From positions 13,924,049 through 13,988,048 of the forward strand of contig NW_004454171.1 in NCBI RefSeq assembly GCF_000283155.1: DNA of 64,000 nt, given 5' to 3'. This document shows, piece after piece, positions 10,206 through 21,575 of the stretch. Numbering within the stretch: the stretch's first letter is position 1; every line of letters begins with the position of its first letter. A program made the translations under genes and the position numbers. The DNA is from Ceratotherium simum simum (taxonomy: Eukaryota > Chordata > Mammalia > Perissodactyla > Rhinocerotidae). The notes beneath the pieces were generated by a model. The model searched no databases. It worked only from the letters and a program-made list of their open reading frames with translations, and was not told where the DNA came from.

Positions 10206-11062
10206 ATTTTCCCTCCACGCTTCTGAGTTCTTGGCTGAGACCCCCAGGAATAGAAGACAGATTAACAAGAGAAAAACAAACAGAAGTTTGTTAACATGTA
10301 GACCTCATGTATACATGGGAGACACTCAGGGAAAGATGAGTAACTCCCAGAAGTGACTTAGAATTCAGACTTAAATATCATCTTAATAAGGAAAGGGGAG
10401 GGGCCGGTGCTGTGGCCTAGTGGGTAAGTTCAGTGTGCTCCACTTGGGCAGCCTGGGTTCAGATCCTGGCCGGGGACCTACACCACTTGCTGATGGCCAT
10501 GCTGTGGGGGCGACCCACATACAAAATAGAGGAAGATTGGCACAGATGTTAGCTCAGGGCAAATCTTCCTCAAGCAAAAAGAAAAAAAGAGGAAGATTGG
10601 CAGCAGATGTTAGCTCAGGGCGAATCTTCTTCAACAACAACAACAACAACAAAATAAATAAATAAGGAAAGGGGAGAGGGGACCTAGGTCTCTTAAGGGA
10701 GAGTAAGTGATTTTTAGGAAAAATGGATGGGCCCTCAGAAGAACAGACGGGAGGTATGATAGTTTGTGACAAAGTTCATCTGGGTGTGGTGTTGACTTCT
10801 AGGCTCCTCTCCTGTAGCAAGAGTCCATCTCCTCTGGTTGAGGCAACTCGCGGGGAGGGCATCTATAGCTGAATTCCTTCTGGAGGATCTGTCTTAAGGC
10901 AGATGGGGAGAGATCAGAGAAAGCCTCTCACTGTGTTTGCTGTTTTTCAAGTGCCTACAGCTCAAAATAACCAACATACCAAAGTGGCATTTTTGTGGGG
11001 TGGCATGTCCTGAGCTCCTACAGTAATATTTTGGGGTGACATATTCTGCTACCCTTCACCAT
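10206..11062 (-). repeat. LTR-like repeat, copy 2 of 3, split by ERE
   Basis: Same family as 6975-7425: GACAGATTAACAAGAGAAAA on the left; CCTACAGCTCAAAATAACC, CAAAGTGGCATTTTTGTGGG and GGGGTGACATATTCTG on the right. An ERE (10401-10660) interrupts it. Minus-strand reading is inferred. Confidence 0.65.
10401..10660 (+). repeat. ERE-type SINE with duplicated tail and (CAA)n
   Basis: Head GGGGCCGGTGCTGTGG, B-box region GGTTCAGATCC, two tandem copies of the GTTAGCTCAGGGC tail and a (CAA)n-AAATAAATAAATA end. A perfect 16-base target duplication AATAAGGAAAGGGGAG lies at 10385-10400 and 10661-10676. Confidence 0.97.
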
Positions 11063-11703
11063 TGAAAATATGATCAGTGGAGCTGTTTATGCCAATGGAT
11101 CTACCCGAACCAGTTGTATAACGGAGAAAAGCTCACTCACATATTTTTGCCTCTGATTTCTGTGTCCTTTGGTCTGAGTGGAGACTGAATGTGTATCTTG
11201 GAAAGGACGGACTTGTGAAAGCGAATGCAACACGTTTGCGTCGATTTTAGGAAACGCTCATTTCTTTTCAAAGATGTCAGCTGTGATTTTTTTTAAAAAG
11301 CCGACATTATACAGTATTCCACAATGTTGAGAGAAAATATTAAGAGGGAGGCTGCTGATGGGGCATGTTTATTACGTGCAGGGAGCATTACTTCCCAGGG
11401 GACGCTGAATTGCTCTGGAGAAAAGGTCCCACCTTTAACCTCACTTTACGTCATGGGCTTACCTTGGGCCCAGTCAGAGGGGACAGAGCTATGACTCTGT
11501 AACAGCTGCTCCTAGTGGAAAAGAGGGAACCAGGCATTCAGCCCCACACCGACCTCACATAGCAGATCACAGAACACGGGTCCAGCTAGATTTGCGTTAT
11601 AAGGTGAATGCCAGATAAATGAGTTACTCATCAGAAAATTCAAGTTTTTTTTTTTCTCTGCCTTACAACTTCGAAGGTCCTCATAGTAGTGAATCCATAA
11701 ATG
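11063..11703. other. Unassigned single-copy-looking sequence
   Basis: No repeat recognised. 11230-11480 has balanced composition and a TTTACGTCA word (CRE-like), but there is no further support for function. Confidence 0.45.
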
Positions 11704-11717
11704 CCATATGGACTTTT

Positions 11718-11975
11718 TTTTTCTTGCAGGAGAAGATTCGCCCTAAGCTAACATCTGTTGCCAATCTTCCTCCTTTTTTTCTTCCTTTCCACCCCTGCCA
11801 AAGCCCAAGTGCATAGTTGTGTATAGTTGTAACTTCTTCTGGTTCTTCGAGGTGAGTCGCTGCCACAGCATGGCTACTGGTGGATGGGTGGTGTGGTTCC
11901 ACAACTGGGAACTAAAACTGGGCCGCCAAAGTGAAGCGCTCTGAACTTTAACCTCTAGGGCATCAGGGCTGGCTC
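11718..11975 (-). repeat. ERE-type SINE, composite tail
   Basis: Read on the minus strand it carries the head AGCCAGCCCTGATG, then a diverged TACAACTATACACAACTATG module, then the GTTAGCTTAGGGCGAATCTTC module. Both ERE tail types are therefore present in one element. Flanks CCATATGGACTTTT (11704-11717) and CCATGTGGACTTTT (11976-11989) form a 14-base duplication with one change. Confidence 0.92.
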
Positions 11976-11989
11976 CCATGTGGACTTTT

Positions 11990-12929
11990 AATAACATTCT
12001 GCCCAGTCTGATGTGACAGTCCTTGGACATTTCTTGCCTCTTCTGGATTTCTACAAGTACTTCCTTCTCTCACCTTCTCTCATATTGGCCAGCCTGTTTT
12101 CCTTCCAGACTAAGTCAGGGGGTGAATTATGTTATCTGATAAAGCACCATGATAGGCAAATTTCACTTTTCTCTCCCTCGACTTTGAAATAGTCTAACGC
12201 TCATCAGTGTATCAATCTATGAAAAGCCAGCCTGTTTTGGTGATCAACTGACATTGAGATAAGCCAGGTTAACCTACTGTCCTCTTAAGTAACTGAGAGT
12301 TTTTGGAACATTGCCCTGGAACATTCAGGCAGTGGTATTGTAAAGATACTTTCTCTCTGTCCTGCGAGGAAATGCACAGTCCTTATCTTCTGAGGTGGAC
12401 TTATGAAGACTGTGGGACATATATGCACGGTTATTATCAAGTTCTTGAATGTGTTGGCCCATTTACAACACCGAAGAAATCCCAATTCTAAACACAACTC
12501 AAGATGCGATGGGAAGTGCCGAATGTGTGGTAAACTGGGTGTCAGTCACCGTTAATGGGCTATGACATATGGGATCCTTTCTGTCTTTTTCATCTTGACC
12601 CTGAAGGGGTTTTTTTTCCTAATGAAATGTGCTAGGAGGGAAAGGAGTATTAATTTCCTTTCTTTCCCTCTTCTTGGCTTCGGCAGGCAAGCTCTCCTTT
12701 AATAAAAAGCATGATGGGCAAGCGTGAGAGCGTCTAGATTAAGTTGGAGACAGAGCCCTATCGGAGAATACCAGACGTCCACCAGGGGAAATTGAAAACC
12801 GATTCCCTTCCCCACCCAAGGAAGGCGCCACCACTTTCCCGGCGCTCGTTCCTCCAAGCCCAGACCCTCGAAGCTGAAGATTTTCAAAGAAACAGGGCGT
12901 GTCTCTGCAGCTGCTGCATCAAACAAAAG
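11990..12929. other. Unassigned single-copy-looking sequence
   Basis: No interspersed repeat recognised. Two opposed frames of about 65 and 77 codons over 12699-12941 have no recognisable product. It forms the left shoulder of the repeat-poor block that continues to 15.2 kb. Confidence 0.5.
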
Positions 12930-14790
12930 CAAACAGATTAAATTAATTTAGGCTTCAAAATCAGTCCCATTCTTAATTCATAAAATACTTCAAACACGGC
13001 GAGAAATGTCATCTCCCAGATGATTGAGGCTAATCCACTTTTTTTTCCTCTTGCATCTGAATGTGAACTATCAAGACATACCTCACCAATCAAAATAAAC
13101 TCTCATTCCAAATGCTCTGTCAGCTTTTAATAAGAGTCTTCTCTGCTCTGTACACAAAACAAACTCAGTTTCAACTGTGCTTAAGGGGCTGCGTGCAAAA
13201 AACAGGAACAATGTATTCATTACACTCTAAGTTGCCAGCACTCTGCAATTAAAAGGTATGGCCTGTGGAAACACCACATAACAGCAGGGGCCCCATTGTC
13301 TTCTCATTAACAAGATTGTTATTTCAGCTCTCCAGGTACCACATTGAAGAAACAAAACATTCTTGACTCCTGAGGCACTCCAGGAAAATAAGGAGTTGTT
13401 GACAGCTAGGACTTTCGGAAAGGACGTTAATAATATAAATAAATTTGCACATCCTTGTGGTTGCAATAAATACACCTCCACACTCATTCTGTTGGACTAG
13501 ATGCAGAGACCATTTAAAGGGACATCAGAGTGTTGCCCAGGCAAACAGCTCCTGTCCGACTTAGGATGTCAAAGCGGGTGCTGCCGCGTAACGCATGCCT
13601 CCCCTCAGGACGCAGAAATTTGGATTGTTTCCTGCAACATGCTCTGTTGTCGATGCCACAGATGTAAGTGCTAGAAGGGACCATGGGGACTGTTATTTGC
13701 GCTCGGCCTGAGGTCCTCACTCCTTGGCAATCTTCTAAAAACGATGACCCAAATCTTTGCAACTTGCCAAGTGTGTGTATTTTGTGGCAAAGAGGAATGC
13801 AGCTCTCTTTGATTCCCGCATTCCTCCTGGTTCCCCTGCGTGGGTGGAAAAACCGGCCAAGAATGTTGATTCAAATTCTCTTATGTTCTTAAGAAACAAC
13901 ATGAAGCAATCTATCTTTCCGATTCCATCAATATTCGATGTTACCTTTGATGCTGACGAGATTTTCTTTCACAACATAGACACCTTCATAATTTTTCTTA
14001 AGATTTCACTAGAAAATGTGAAATACTGATTTCCTTTTTAGATAAATAGGCGGGGAAAAGTCCCTTTTAAAAGAATAGGCACAAGGGATGTCTTTCTTAA
14101 TTATAAAGACTATTTTCTGCAAGATTAAAAGTATAATTGCAGTTGCTTAAGGCTTGAACAGTTTTCAGAAAAAAGTCCCTAACGTTAATTTCTCAGTAAA
14201 TTTCTCAGGAGCCTAATGTTTATTTTAACCCCAGCCATAAATTTTGTTCCTAAATGCCGTCTTTTGCATTGACATGAGGCAGTGTGAGAGACTAAGAAGG
14301 TCATCGTGCAATTTCAATGATATGCTGGTTTACACCGGACTTTAATGGCCATCTTGCATTTTTAGGATTTTGCTCTATAAAACCGTACAATACTTTGTTA
14401 ATTAAAACTTGATCTTGGAACACATGTAAATCTTATACAAAATAAACACCCGCCCTCCGGTTGGTTATTTTTGATGAAAGGCTCCCTAGAAATATCCTGC
14501 GTGGAGAGAAAAATAAAACCACTTTCAGCTAGAGAGAACCAAACACCAAAAACCTTGAAAATCAGATGTTTTGCCCCTTATTAAGTCAGATTTAAGAGCG
14601 TTACTAAGTTATAGCCTGACTGATTTTTCACTTTTTTGGAAGAGAAACAAGTCTGGGCATTAAACTCGTCACAGCAATTATCATCTGCATGTGGGTTTAA
14701 TTATGAAAAAAATTAAGGTTTTTATTTTTCATAATTGTCATCATCATGATCCAATTACCATGTCAAGCCTGGCGCTGAGTGGGAAGGATC
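12930..14790. promoter_or_regulatory. Candidate conserved regulatory block
   Basis: An AT-rich stretch of nearly 1.9 kb with no ERE, LINE, LTR or DNA-transposon sequence recognised, although such repeats are dense elsewhere. It holds many homeodomain-type words: AAATTAATTTAGG near 12940, GCAATTATCATCTGCATG near 14675, TTTAATTATGAAAAAAATTAAG near 14700, and CCAATTACC near 14750. Long single-copy AT-rich DNA of this kind is typical of developmental enhancers in gene deserts. That is an inference from texture; conservation could not be tested. Confidence 0.35.
14699..14736. repeat. Perfect 12-base inverted repeat
   Basis: AATTATGAAAAA (14699-14710) and TTTTTCATAATT (14725-14736) are exact reverse complements around a 14-base loop. 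Each arm carries an ATTA/TAAT homeodomain-type core. Confidence 0.85.
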
Positions 14791-15187
14791 AGAAGCAGCT
14801 TCCAGCTCTCTCGCCTTCTTAGCCTCTGTGGCATCCCTTTCTTCTCCTTGCCCACTATTTCTTCTTTTAGCTTCTAGTGGGACCTGCTGAAAACTGATCA
14901 TTTGGAGGAACTTAGTAAAGCTCTTCAAGAGAAAAACAACTTTAGTGAAGTCTAGGAGAGAGGAATCCTCAAGATCTAAGACTGAAATCCAGAATGGGGA
15001 AATGGGATGATCCCTTTTGCTCTGATGATGGGTGTTGTGGAGGACTACAGTGAATTGGACGGCCCACTGGCTCTCTTTAATGTTAAATTGTTTATAACCT
15101 GCTTTCTTCCAAAATGGATTTGAGGCAGCTTACAAAACACACAGGGAAAAATCAAGAGAAGAAGGTTGGAAGAAAATTAAGTCTAGA
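14791..15187. other. Unassigned sequence
   Basis: Single-copy-looking DNA between the candidate regulatory block and the hAT-type MITE. No feature seen. Confidence 0.5.
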
Positions 15188-15395
15188 GCAGAGGGTGGCA
15201 AACTCTTTCTGTAAAGGGCCAGAGAGTACAGACTTTTGGCTTTTCTGGCCACACAGTTTCTGTTGCAACTATCAGTTCTACTGTTGTGTCACAAAAGAAG
15301 CCATAGACAATAGTCAAGGGGACAAGCAATTTCACTGGAACAAGAAACAAGCAGCATGCTGGGTTTGCCCATGGGCTGTAGTTTTCCGACTCCTG
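15188..15395 (+). mobile_element. hAT-type MITE (Arthur1-like)
   Basis: Begins CAGAGGGTGGCAAACTCTTT, continues CTGTAAAGGGCCAGAGAGTA, includes AGCCATAGACAATAGTCAAG, and ends TTTTCCGACTCCTG, which mirrors the start. The eight bases on each side (GTCTAGAG and TTCTAGAC) match at six positions, in line with an 8-base hAT target duplication. Non-autonomous and without a transposase. The subfamily name is from memory. Confidence 0.75.
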
Positions 15396-15419
15396 TTCTA
15401 GACTCAGAATATTAAAATT

Positions 15420-15628
15420 GGGCCGGCCCCGTGGCTTAGCGGTTAAGTGCGCGTGCTCCGCTGCTGGCGGCCTGGGTTCGGATCCTGGGTGCACACCGAT
15501 GGACCACTTCTCCGGCCATGCTGAGGCCGCGTCCCACATACAGCAACTAGAAGGATGTGCAGCTATGACATACAACTATCTACTGGGGCTTTGGGGGGGT
15601 GGGGGGGAATAAATAAAAATTAAAATAA
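15420..15628 (+). repeat. ERE-type SINE, CpG-rich subtype
   Basis: GGCCGGCCCCGTGGCTTAGC head, B box GGTTCGGATCC, GGCCATGCTGAGGCCGCG middle, and a tail with GCAACTAGAAGGATGTGCAG and CTACTGGGGCTTTGGG, then an A/T-rich end. A perfect 14-base duplication AGAATATTAAAATT lies at 15406-15419 and 15629-15642. Its retained CpGs and intact A and B boxes mark it as young. Confidence 0.97.
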
Positions 15629-15642
15629 AGAATATTAAAATT

Positions 15643-16865
15643 AAGGTAAGGAAAATATATTACACTGAACTGTATAGCCGAAGGGCCTGTATAATTGCTT
15701 AAAGGGGTTTGAATTTAGTTATGAGTTTCCTAAAGGTCAAAGCAAAGAGGAAAACTGGGCTTACATTTAAAAATCACATTTTCCATGAAATTAACACATA
15801 CCAGTTGCTCTAGAGAAGTTCTGGCATTGTGGCTGATAAATAAATGAAAAGCAATAGGATATATTGGAATATGTGAGGAAGCCATTTGGTTTAAAAGTAA
15901 TTTGGCCCCATCTTGTTTTTCCAAAAGGGCCTGATGTGGCCTGTTGAGTAGGCACTGTATATCTGCTTTAAACATTTACAATGTCTCAAAGGCAGGAATG
16001 ATGCCCTTAAAGATGTATCTTCCCCCATATCCACATTTCCTTAAGGATAAGCATCTCTTCCAAGAAACTGAGGATTAATTACTGACCTGCTGTGCTCACC
16101 TTGTGACCACTGATCTGCTGGCCACTGATCTGCTGTGCCAGCTAAGCACTCTCGTGACTATTGTAAAAGGGACATTCTTGTCATATGTGATATGTGCTCT
16201 TTGTTCCAAGACAATATATTACCACTCTGTACAACCCACTTCTTCGGTGCCCTTCCTTCCTTGGGGAAAGAAGACCCTGGGCTAGTCCTCAGATCTGGCT
16301 CATGATAAACTCACCTCAATTTTGATTTATAGATTGATTATGGATTATTTGCATCAAGATGGCTTTGATAATCTCCTAAAGATCCTGAGAAAGGGGCATT
16401 ATATGGTATAAGGGACAAAGTCCATAGCATCATATTTTCAAGAGCCAGTTTCATAGTACTGCTGTTAAGCATCTTTCTAAGTGGGCCAAGGGCATGATTC
16501 CAAAACACAGTTCATAAAAACTAATTTGAGGACATAGGGCACTTCACCAGGATTGCTAGTGGTCTGGGCTTGAATCAATGTGAAACGGAGACCAGTCAGT
16601 TGAAGGAATGAGCTACATGGTTGTCTTCCAGACAATCCTCCCTGAATAATGAGTTGTTCTTCTCACACCCAGCTTCAGGTGTCAGGATTCCCCTGTAGCT
16701 ACAAGGCCCTCATTCAACCAGGGGCAGCTATGTTCCCATTCATTCTTTCAGGTTCAGGACCAATTGGGCTTAGGCGTCGATTCCTGCTCTATCATAAAAC
16801 ATAAAAGGTAGTCAGATGGCAATTATTTTCATGTCTTGTTATTACTTCACCCCTTGATGGCTGGT
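15643..16865. other. Unassigned non-coding sequence
   Basis: No repeat family recognised over about 1.2 kb. CTGATCTGCTG occurs twice within 25 bases near 16110-16135, a minor local duplication. Confidence 0.5.
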
Positions 16866-16869
16866 GTCA

Positions 16870-17010
16870 TATTGTTTGCCATTTATTTAGTGGGTCCTAG
16901 ATGCCAGGTACATGGCAAAGCGCTCTATGTGCATTATCTCATTTCCTTCTCACAACCCTATGGGCATACGTGTACAATTAGTATTGACGTGCCTCTGCTG
17001 ACTTCTGGGT
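16870..17010 (-). repeat. MIR SINE fragment
   Basis: CCATTTATTTAGTGGGTCC, GATGCCAGGTACATGGCAAA, GCGCTCTATGTGCATTATC and CTCACAACCCTATG follow the reverse-complement MIR 3' half. Confidence 0.75.
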
Positions 17011-18269
17011 CATCTTCATCATTTCCTGGATGCTAAGGCTTGCTTGTCTGTTGCTGGTTATTTCCAGCTGTGGTTCTTCAACTTCTAGAACCCCTCCTTG
17101 GACTTAGTGTCTCATCATAGGATCCTGCTCAGGTTCTCACCTTAATTACTGGATCTGGGCCGTTTACCTGATTTCCACTTCCAATAGTCCTCTGGCCCTC
17201 ACCATCTGCCTCCCCACCATCCTTTTCTTGGTCATACTTGTCATTACTGCTGCCTCCACCCCAGTGTGAACAAAGATGGAATTTTCAGTTTCCGTACAAT
17301 TCCTACAATCTTTATAGCTGCGGTCTACATCTGGTTTTCTAAAGGCCAGCAATAGTAAAGGCATGTTCAGCCTCATGGTGACATGTGCAAGATAACACAT
17401 GGAATAACAGAATATCTTTCTTAATATGGCTATTCTCTTCAGATATAATATCAATGGAGACTTCATGATAATATTGGTAGCATTTCATTGACCTGGCCGT
17501 GCCCCACTAATGGAGAATATTAGTAATTTTCTATGACCAGCTCTAGGCTACAAAGAATGTTATTAAATAAACTATTAAAGATATAAAGATTCCTGAAATG
17601 GCAAGCATTTTCTGTCCCCAGTGATGAAAATCAAATATGCTGTTCACATTGCAGACATGTATAACCTATTAGACTGTTTCAAGAGCATAATGGGATAGAA
17701 TCAGTAACCAAGAGAGAATAGAAAATAAAATCCATTCATTCATCCAGCCATAGATAGGCTGAGAGAGAGCCAAGGTCATAGCTAGGAAGATAATCTGAGG
17801 GCCAAGTCTAAAGAGAAGAGAAAGCCAGAAATGGAAGAATGAGCAATGATGTAAAAAGCCAGAAGCCATGAGAGCTGCACGGAATGCGGCCTGAGGAATG
17901 GGGCAGGGCAAGAAGTTCAAAATTAAGACCATGGACAGTGGAAGTACTGAACTCTTATGTGGCATGGGGGCCAGCTTGGCTGCTTAGAGCACAGGCACCA
18001 AGTGTGGTGACTCAGTGGCCCCTGAATGGGATGATTCACAAGTTGCAAGAGTTACTCTTTTGCTATGTTGCTTGATGCCTCACTCAATTCTTACAGGCTC
18101 TGAAATCTCATTAAAATAATAACTTTAGACACTTCCTGAAAGTGGAATAGCTTATCTTGAAAAATTTCAGTGGAGCCTTACAAGTTGTACCAATTATCTA
18201 CTGGTTAAAGGCACATTTTGGTAGCGATGAATCTATTCTTCAAAAAGCAGAAAATTAAAGTAGTCTTTT
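17011..18269. other. Unassigned non-coding sequence
   Basis: No clear repeat or coding signal over about 1.25 kb. The longest minus-strand frames (about 100 codons) have no recognisable content. Confidence 0.5.
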
Positions 18270-18285
18270 TCACATGGCAAACTTA

Positions 18286-18480
18286 TAATTTTATTTATTT
18301 TTCCCCCAAAGCCCCAGTAGATAGTTGTATGTCACAGTTGCACATCCTTCTAGTTGCTGTATGTGGGACGTGGCCTCAGCATGGCCAGAGGAGCGGTGTG
18401 TCGGTGCACGCCCGGGATCCAAACCCGGGCCGCCGGCAGCGGAGCGCGCGCACTTAACCGCTAAGCCACGGGGCCAGCCC
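18286..18480 (-). repeat. ERE-type SINE, CpG-rich subtype
   Basis: Minus-strand element with head GGGCTGGCCCCGTGGCTTAG, B box region GGGTTTGGATCC and a tail containing CAACTAGAAGGATGTGCAAC and CTACTGGGGCTTTGGG. Exact 16-base duplication TCACATGGCAAACTTA lies at 18270-18285 and 18481-18496. The perfect duplication and dense CpGs indicate a recent insertion. Confidence 0.98.
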
Positions 18481-18496
18481 TCACATGGCAAACTTA

Positions 18497-19155
18497 AACT
18501 TTAAGTAATGTCACAGTGACCCACTTAGGATGGCCCTTCTTCATGCAAAGTGCCCAATCAGTTTGCAAAAGCGAGATAAAAAAATGTCATAACCTAATGT
18601 GAGATTTGTTAATTTTATACAAAACTCAGTAGAATTTTGACGGCTTTAGTGTCGAACCAATTGGTGAGATGTTGGTTGGTCTGTGATGGGTGTTTGTCTC
18701 TTTATTTGCCCAGCTTTGAGGACACTGTTATAGGGAAAGAGAGGAAACCTCCTAAGCCCTAGAGGAGGAAAACTTCTTGAGAGCAGAACCAAGTTTGGCA
18801 AGTCTCTGAGGTCTGGAACGAAATACAATGAAATTTGCATTTATATAGCACTTCGTATGCTCTTGCTTTATATGTGCTCTCCATATTAAATAAAAACACA
18901 ATTAAGAGTTAGTTCTAAAATACCGGGTCAAACATATCAAACAAAATCAGGAATGGCAATTAGTGCTAGAATACCAGAACAAACAGATAGCTATTGAGTT
19001 TGGATTTAAGAAGAGAAATAGGATGTGCCGGCTGCATATCAATAGAGGAGTGATTCTGGAGCTGGGGCTGACAAGGGCTGAGGCTGGGCTACGGAAAGAG
19101 CCAAGTTGGGACAGCGATCAGGCCAGTGCTGAAGAATTATTAGAAGTAGTGAAAA
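18497..19155. other. Unassigned non-coding sequence
   Basis: Nothing recognised. AT-rich towards 18830-18950. Confidence 0.5.
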
Positions 19156-19159
19156 CTCA

Positions 19160-19290
19160 GTGCAGCCAAAATCATTCGGCGTGTACCGTGTACCAGGTCC
19201 TATGCCCTACACTGAGGACCCAAAGATAATCAGACTTGAATTCTGTCTTCAAGCCACTGAGAGTTCAGCTTCAAGGAAGGACACGTGTGA
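19160..19290 (-). repeat. Possible ancient LINE/L2 fragment
   Basis: The order GTACCAGGTCCTATGCC, ACTGAGGACCCAAAGATAA and CTTCAAGCCACTGAGAGTTC resembles the reverse strand of the widespread 'tgtgccaggcactgtgctag ... gagcttacattctagt' repeat. Diverged. Confidence 0.4.
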
Positions 19291-19725
19291 AACCAGTTGG
19301 GGAACCTTCGCCATTGGTGGCAGCGTCAGACTTTATTCTAGGTATAAAAAGCTTATGCTGCTCGACCTAAAAGCTGAAAAGAAATTCAGCTGAGGTCCCA
19401 ATCTGTCTCTCATCTACTCTGAAACCTAAAAAGGTCTGGAAACCGAAAACATTTTCTTAAGATGGAGCTGAAATTTGTGATCTTTATCTGTCCCACTTGG
19501 TGTGAATATTCTTATGATTCACTGCAGAAATATTAGCGTGTTTGATTATGAGGTCTTAGCCCAGATGCAGCTGAGTGTGTTACATCTAATCTAATATAGC
19601 ATGTGCACTGTATTACCTTTCTGAAACCCAAAAAGGTCTGAATTCTGAAATACAACAGACTCCTAAGGTTTTGGATAAAGGGTTATGACATGTTGTAAAA
19701 TGTTGTCTCCCTAGCCGCCATTTTC
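19291..19725. other. Unassigned sequence with a local duplication
   Basis: CTGAAACC(T/C)AAAAAGGTCTG occurs at about 19420-19438 and again at about 19621-19639, a diverged direct repeat 200 bases apart. No family recognised. Confidence 0.5.
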
Positions 19726-19729
19726 TCAC

Positions 19730-20050
19730 TATGCATTCCCCATTAATTCAGTTATCTGGCTTTGTTCCCCAGGCTCCGGCTAAAATTGTTCTCACCAATG
19801 TATCTTTTTGCCCCATTCCCCAGGTTTTTGTTTGTCTTACTTCTCCTAGATCTGGTGGCAAAGGCATGACATCCCCTTTTGTACTGGCTCTTTCCTTGGC
19901 TTCACTCCATGAATCCTCAGTATTGACACTTCCCTGCAGCCATCTGACCAAACCTCTGTGTTTCGTGTGTCTGTGCCTTTCCTTGGGCCAGCCCAGCGCT
20001 CCCCACAGGGCCTCACTCCTAGTAAGTGCTAAGAAATATTTGTAATGAAG
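19730..20050 (+). repeat. Probable L2 LINE 3' region
   Basis: A pyrimidine-rich stretch ending CTCCTAGTAAGTGCTAAGAA ATATTTGTAATGAAGG, which resembles the L2 terminal segment. Confidence 0.5.
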
Positions 20051-20059
20051 GAACTCCCC

Positions 20060-20429
20060 AAGGCCTGGATTGCTAATCTTCGTATTCACTGCCCTCCCCA
20101 GAGAGCTCGTCCATTCCCAGCTGTCACGCTGGGCAGAGGCGCCTGAATCTACATATTCAGGTCTGACCTGTCACTGGAATGCCTTTTCAATTGTTGCCAT
20201 GTTTACTGATCTCTTTACCTAATTGTCTTGCTAACACCTCATTTTCAACATCTCTCCTCAAAAGTCACACACACACTTGCGTATGTATGAATTGGTGGAA
20301 ACTGGTATAGTAAGGGGACTGGGTGAGTGGCTGTTGGACAGAAGCAGGGACACTTTTTTTTTAATTGTATCTTTCTATCATTGTACCTCTGCACGTGTTA
20401 CTTAAAAATGAAATAATTTATTTTTCAAA
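20060..20429. other. Unassigned sequence
   Basis: A short CACACACAC run near 20267-20276 and a T9 run near 20355. Part of it may belong to the LINE-1 3' end that follows, but this is not clear. Confidence 0.4.
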
Positions 20430-20860
20430 AAGAAAAGGATTGTACGACATTCTGGAAGAGGCAAAACTAGGGAGACAGTAAAAAGATCAGTGGATAGCAA
20501 GAGTTTCTGGGGAGGGAGGAATGAATAGGTGGAGCACAGAGGATTTTTAGGGCAGTGAAATGATACCGTAGGATTCTCTAAATGGGGGAATCCATGTCCT
20601 TAAACATTTGTCAAAGCCCATAGAATGTCCAACACCAAGAGTGAACCCTAATGTAAAGCATGACTTTGAGTGATAATGATGTGTCCATTTTGGGTCATCC
20701 AGCGTAACAAACGCACCACTTGGGTGGGGATGTTCACAATGGGGGACTCTTGTGTACATGTTTGGAGAGAGTATGTGGGAACTCTCTGTACTTTCCACTC
20801 AATTTTGCTGTGAACCTAAAACTGCTCTAAAAAATAAAGTCTGTTAATAAAAAAAAGAAA
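20430..20860 (+). repeat. LINE-1 3' UTR and tail
   Basis: GGGCAGTGAAATGATACC, AAGCCCATAGAATGTCCAAC, AAGAGTGAACCCTAATGTAA, GATAATGATGTGTCCATT and AACTGCTCTAAAAAATAAAG occur in the order of an old mammalian L1 3' end, followed by an A-rich tail. Only the 3' UTR is present (5' truncated). Confidence 0.85.
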
Positions 20861-21179
20861 AGAGAAAAGGAAAGGGCTTATACTGAGACTCAGTGCTTTC
20901 TGTTGGAGGCTTACTATATTTATACTAATTATAGTTAGTGTAGACAAACTGATTATTCATAAGAGGAAGAAATAGTCTGCTTCTACCAATGCCCCGTCTC
21001 TGTCCACTTACCCAGGCTGGATCTGTTGGTGCCCCTGTTGATTCTGCTCTGTTTTCCAGGTCGAGGGAATCTCGGACCTCCCCACCCTTCCTCCTCACCC
21101 TTTAAGAGTGTTTGTACTTGGCCTTCTGCCATGACTTGGGCCACCGCTGTGGGTCAGGCTCCCTCTAGCTCACCTCTGG

Positions 21180-21575
21180 AATACAGTCTCCTGAATATTT
21201 GGGCATCTCTGCATCTTTCTCTCTCATCCTGTACAATGTTGCCGGATTAAAATGCATTTCCCTGCTTTCTTCATGTCACTTCTCTCCTCAAAAAACCCAC
21301 AATGCCTTTTACATCAAGTCTGGGCTCTTTCTTGACTCTGCGGGACCCCAGTTTTCCATCCATACCTTCTTGCCAACTGTCTTCCTCACTTGTCCTAACA
21401 CTCCCCCCGCCCCCCACTCCCCTCCTATCTGCCTCGTGCCTCTTTCCAGGCTAGAAATCCTAGAATCTTCCTCCCCACTGGGCTCTCCATCTCAAGTCCA
21501 ACTCCTGTATGGACTTGGAATTATTTTGTTCTTCTAGCGCCTAGGGCCATGCTGTACACGTAACATTGAACTCGA
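21180..21575 (+). repeat. Probable L2 LINE fragment
   Basis: Pyrimidine-rich text with CTTCATGTCACTTCTCTCC followed by AAAACCCACAATGCC and AAGTCTGGGCTCTTTC, like the L2 'cactcccctgctcaaaaccctccaatggct' region. Diverged. Confidence 0.5.
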
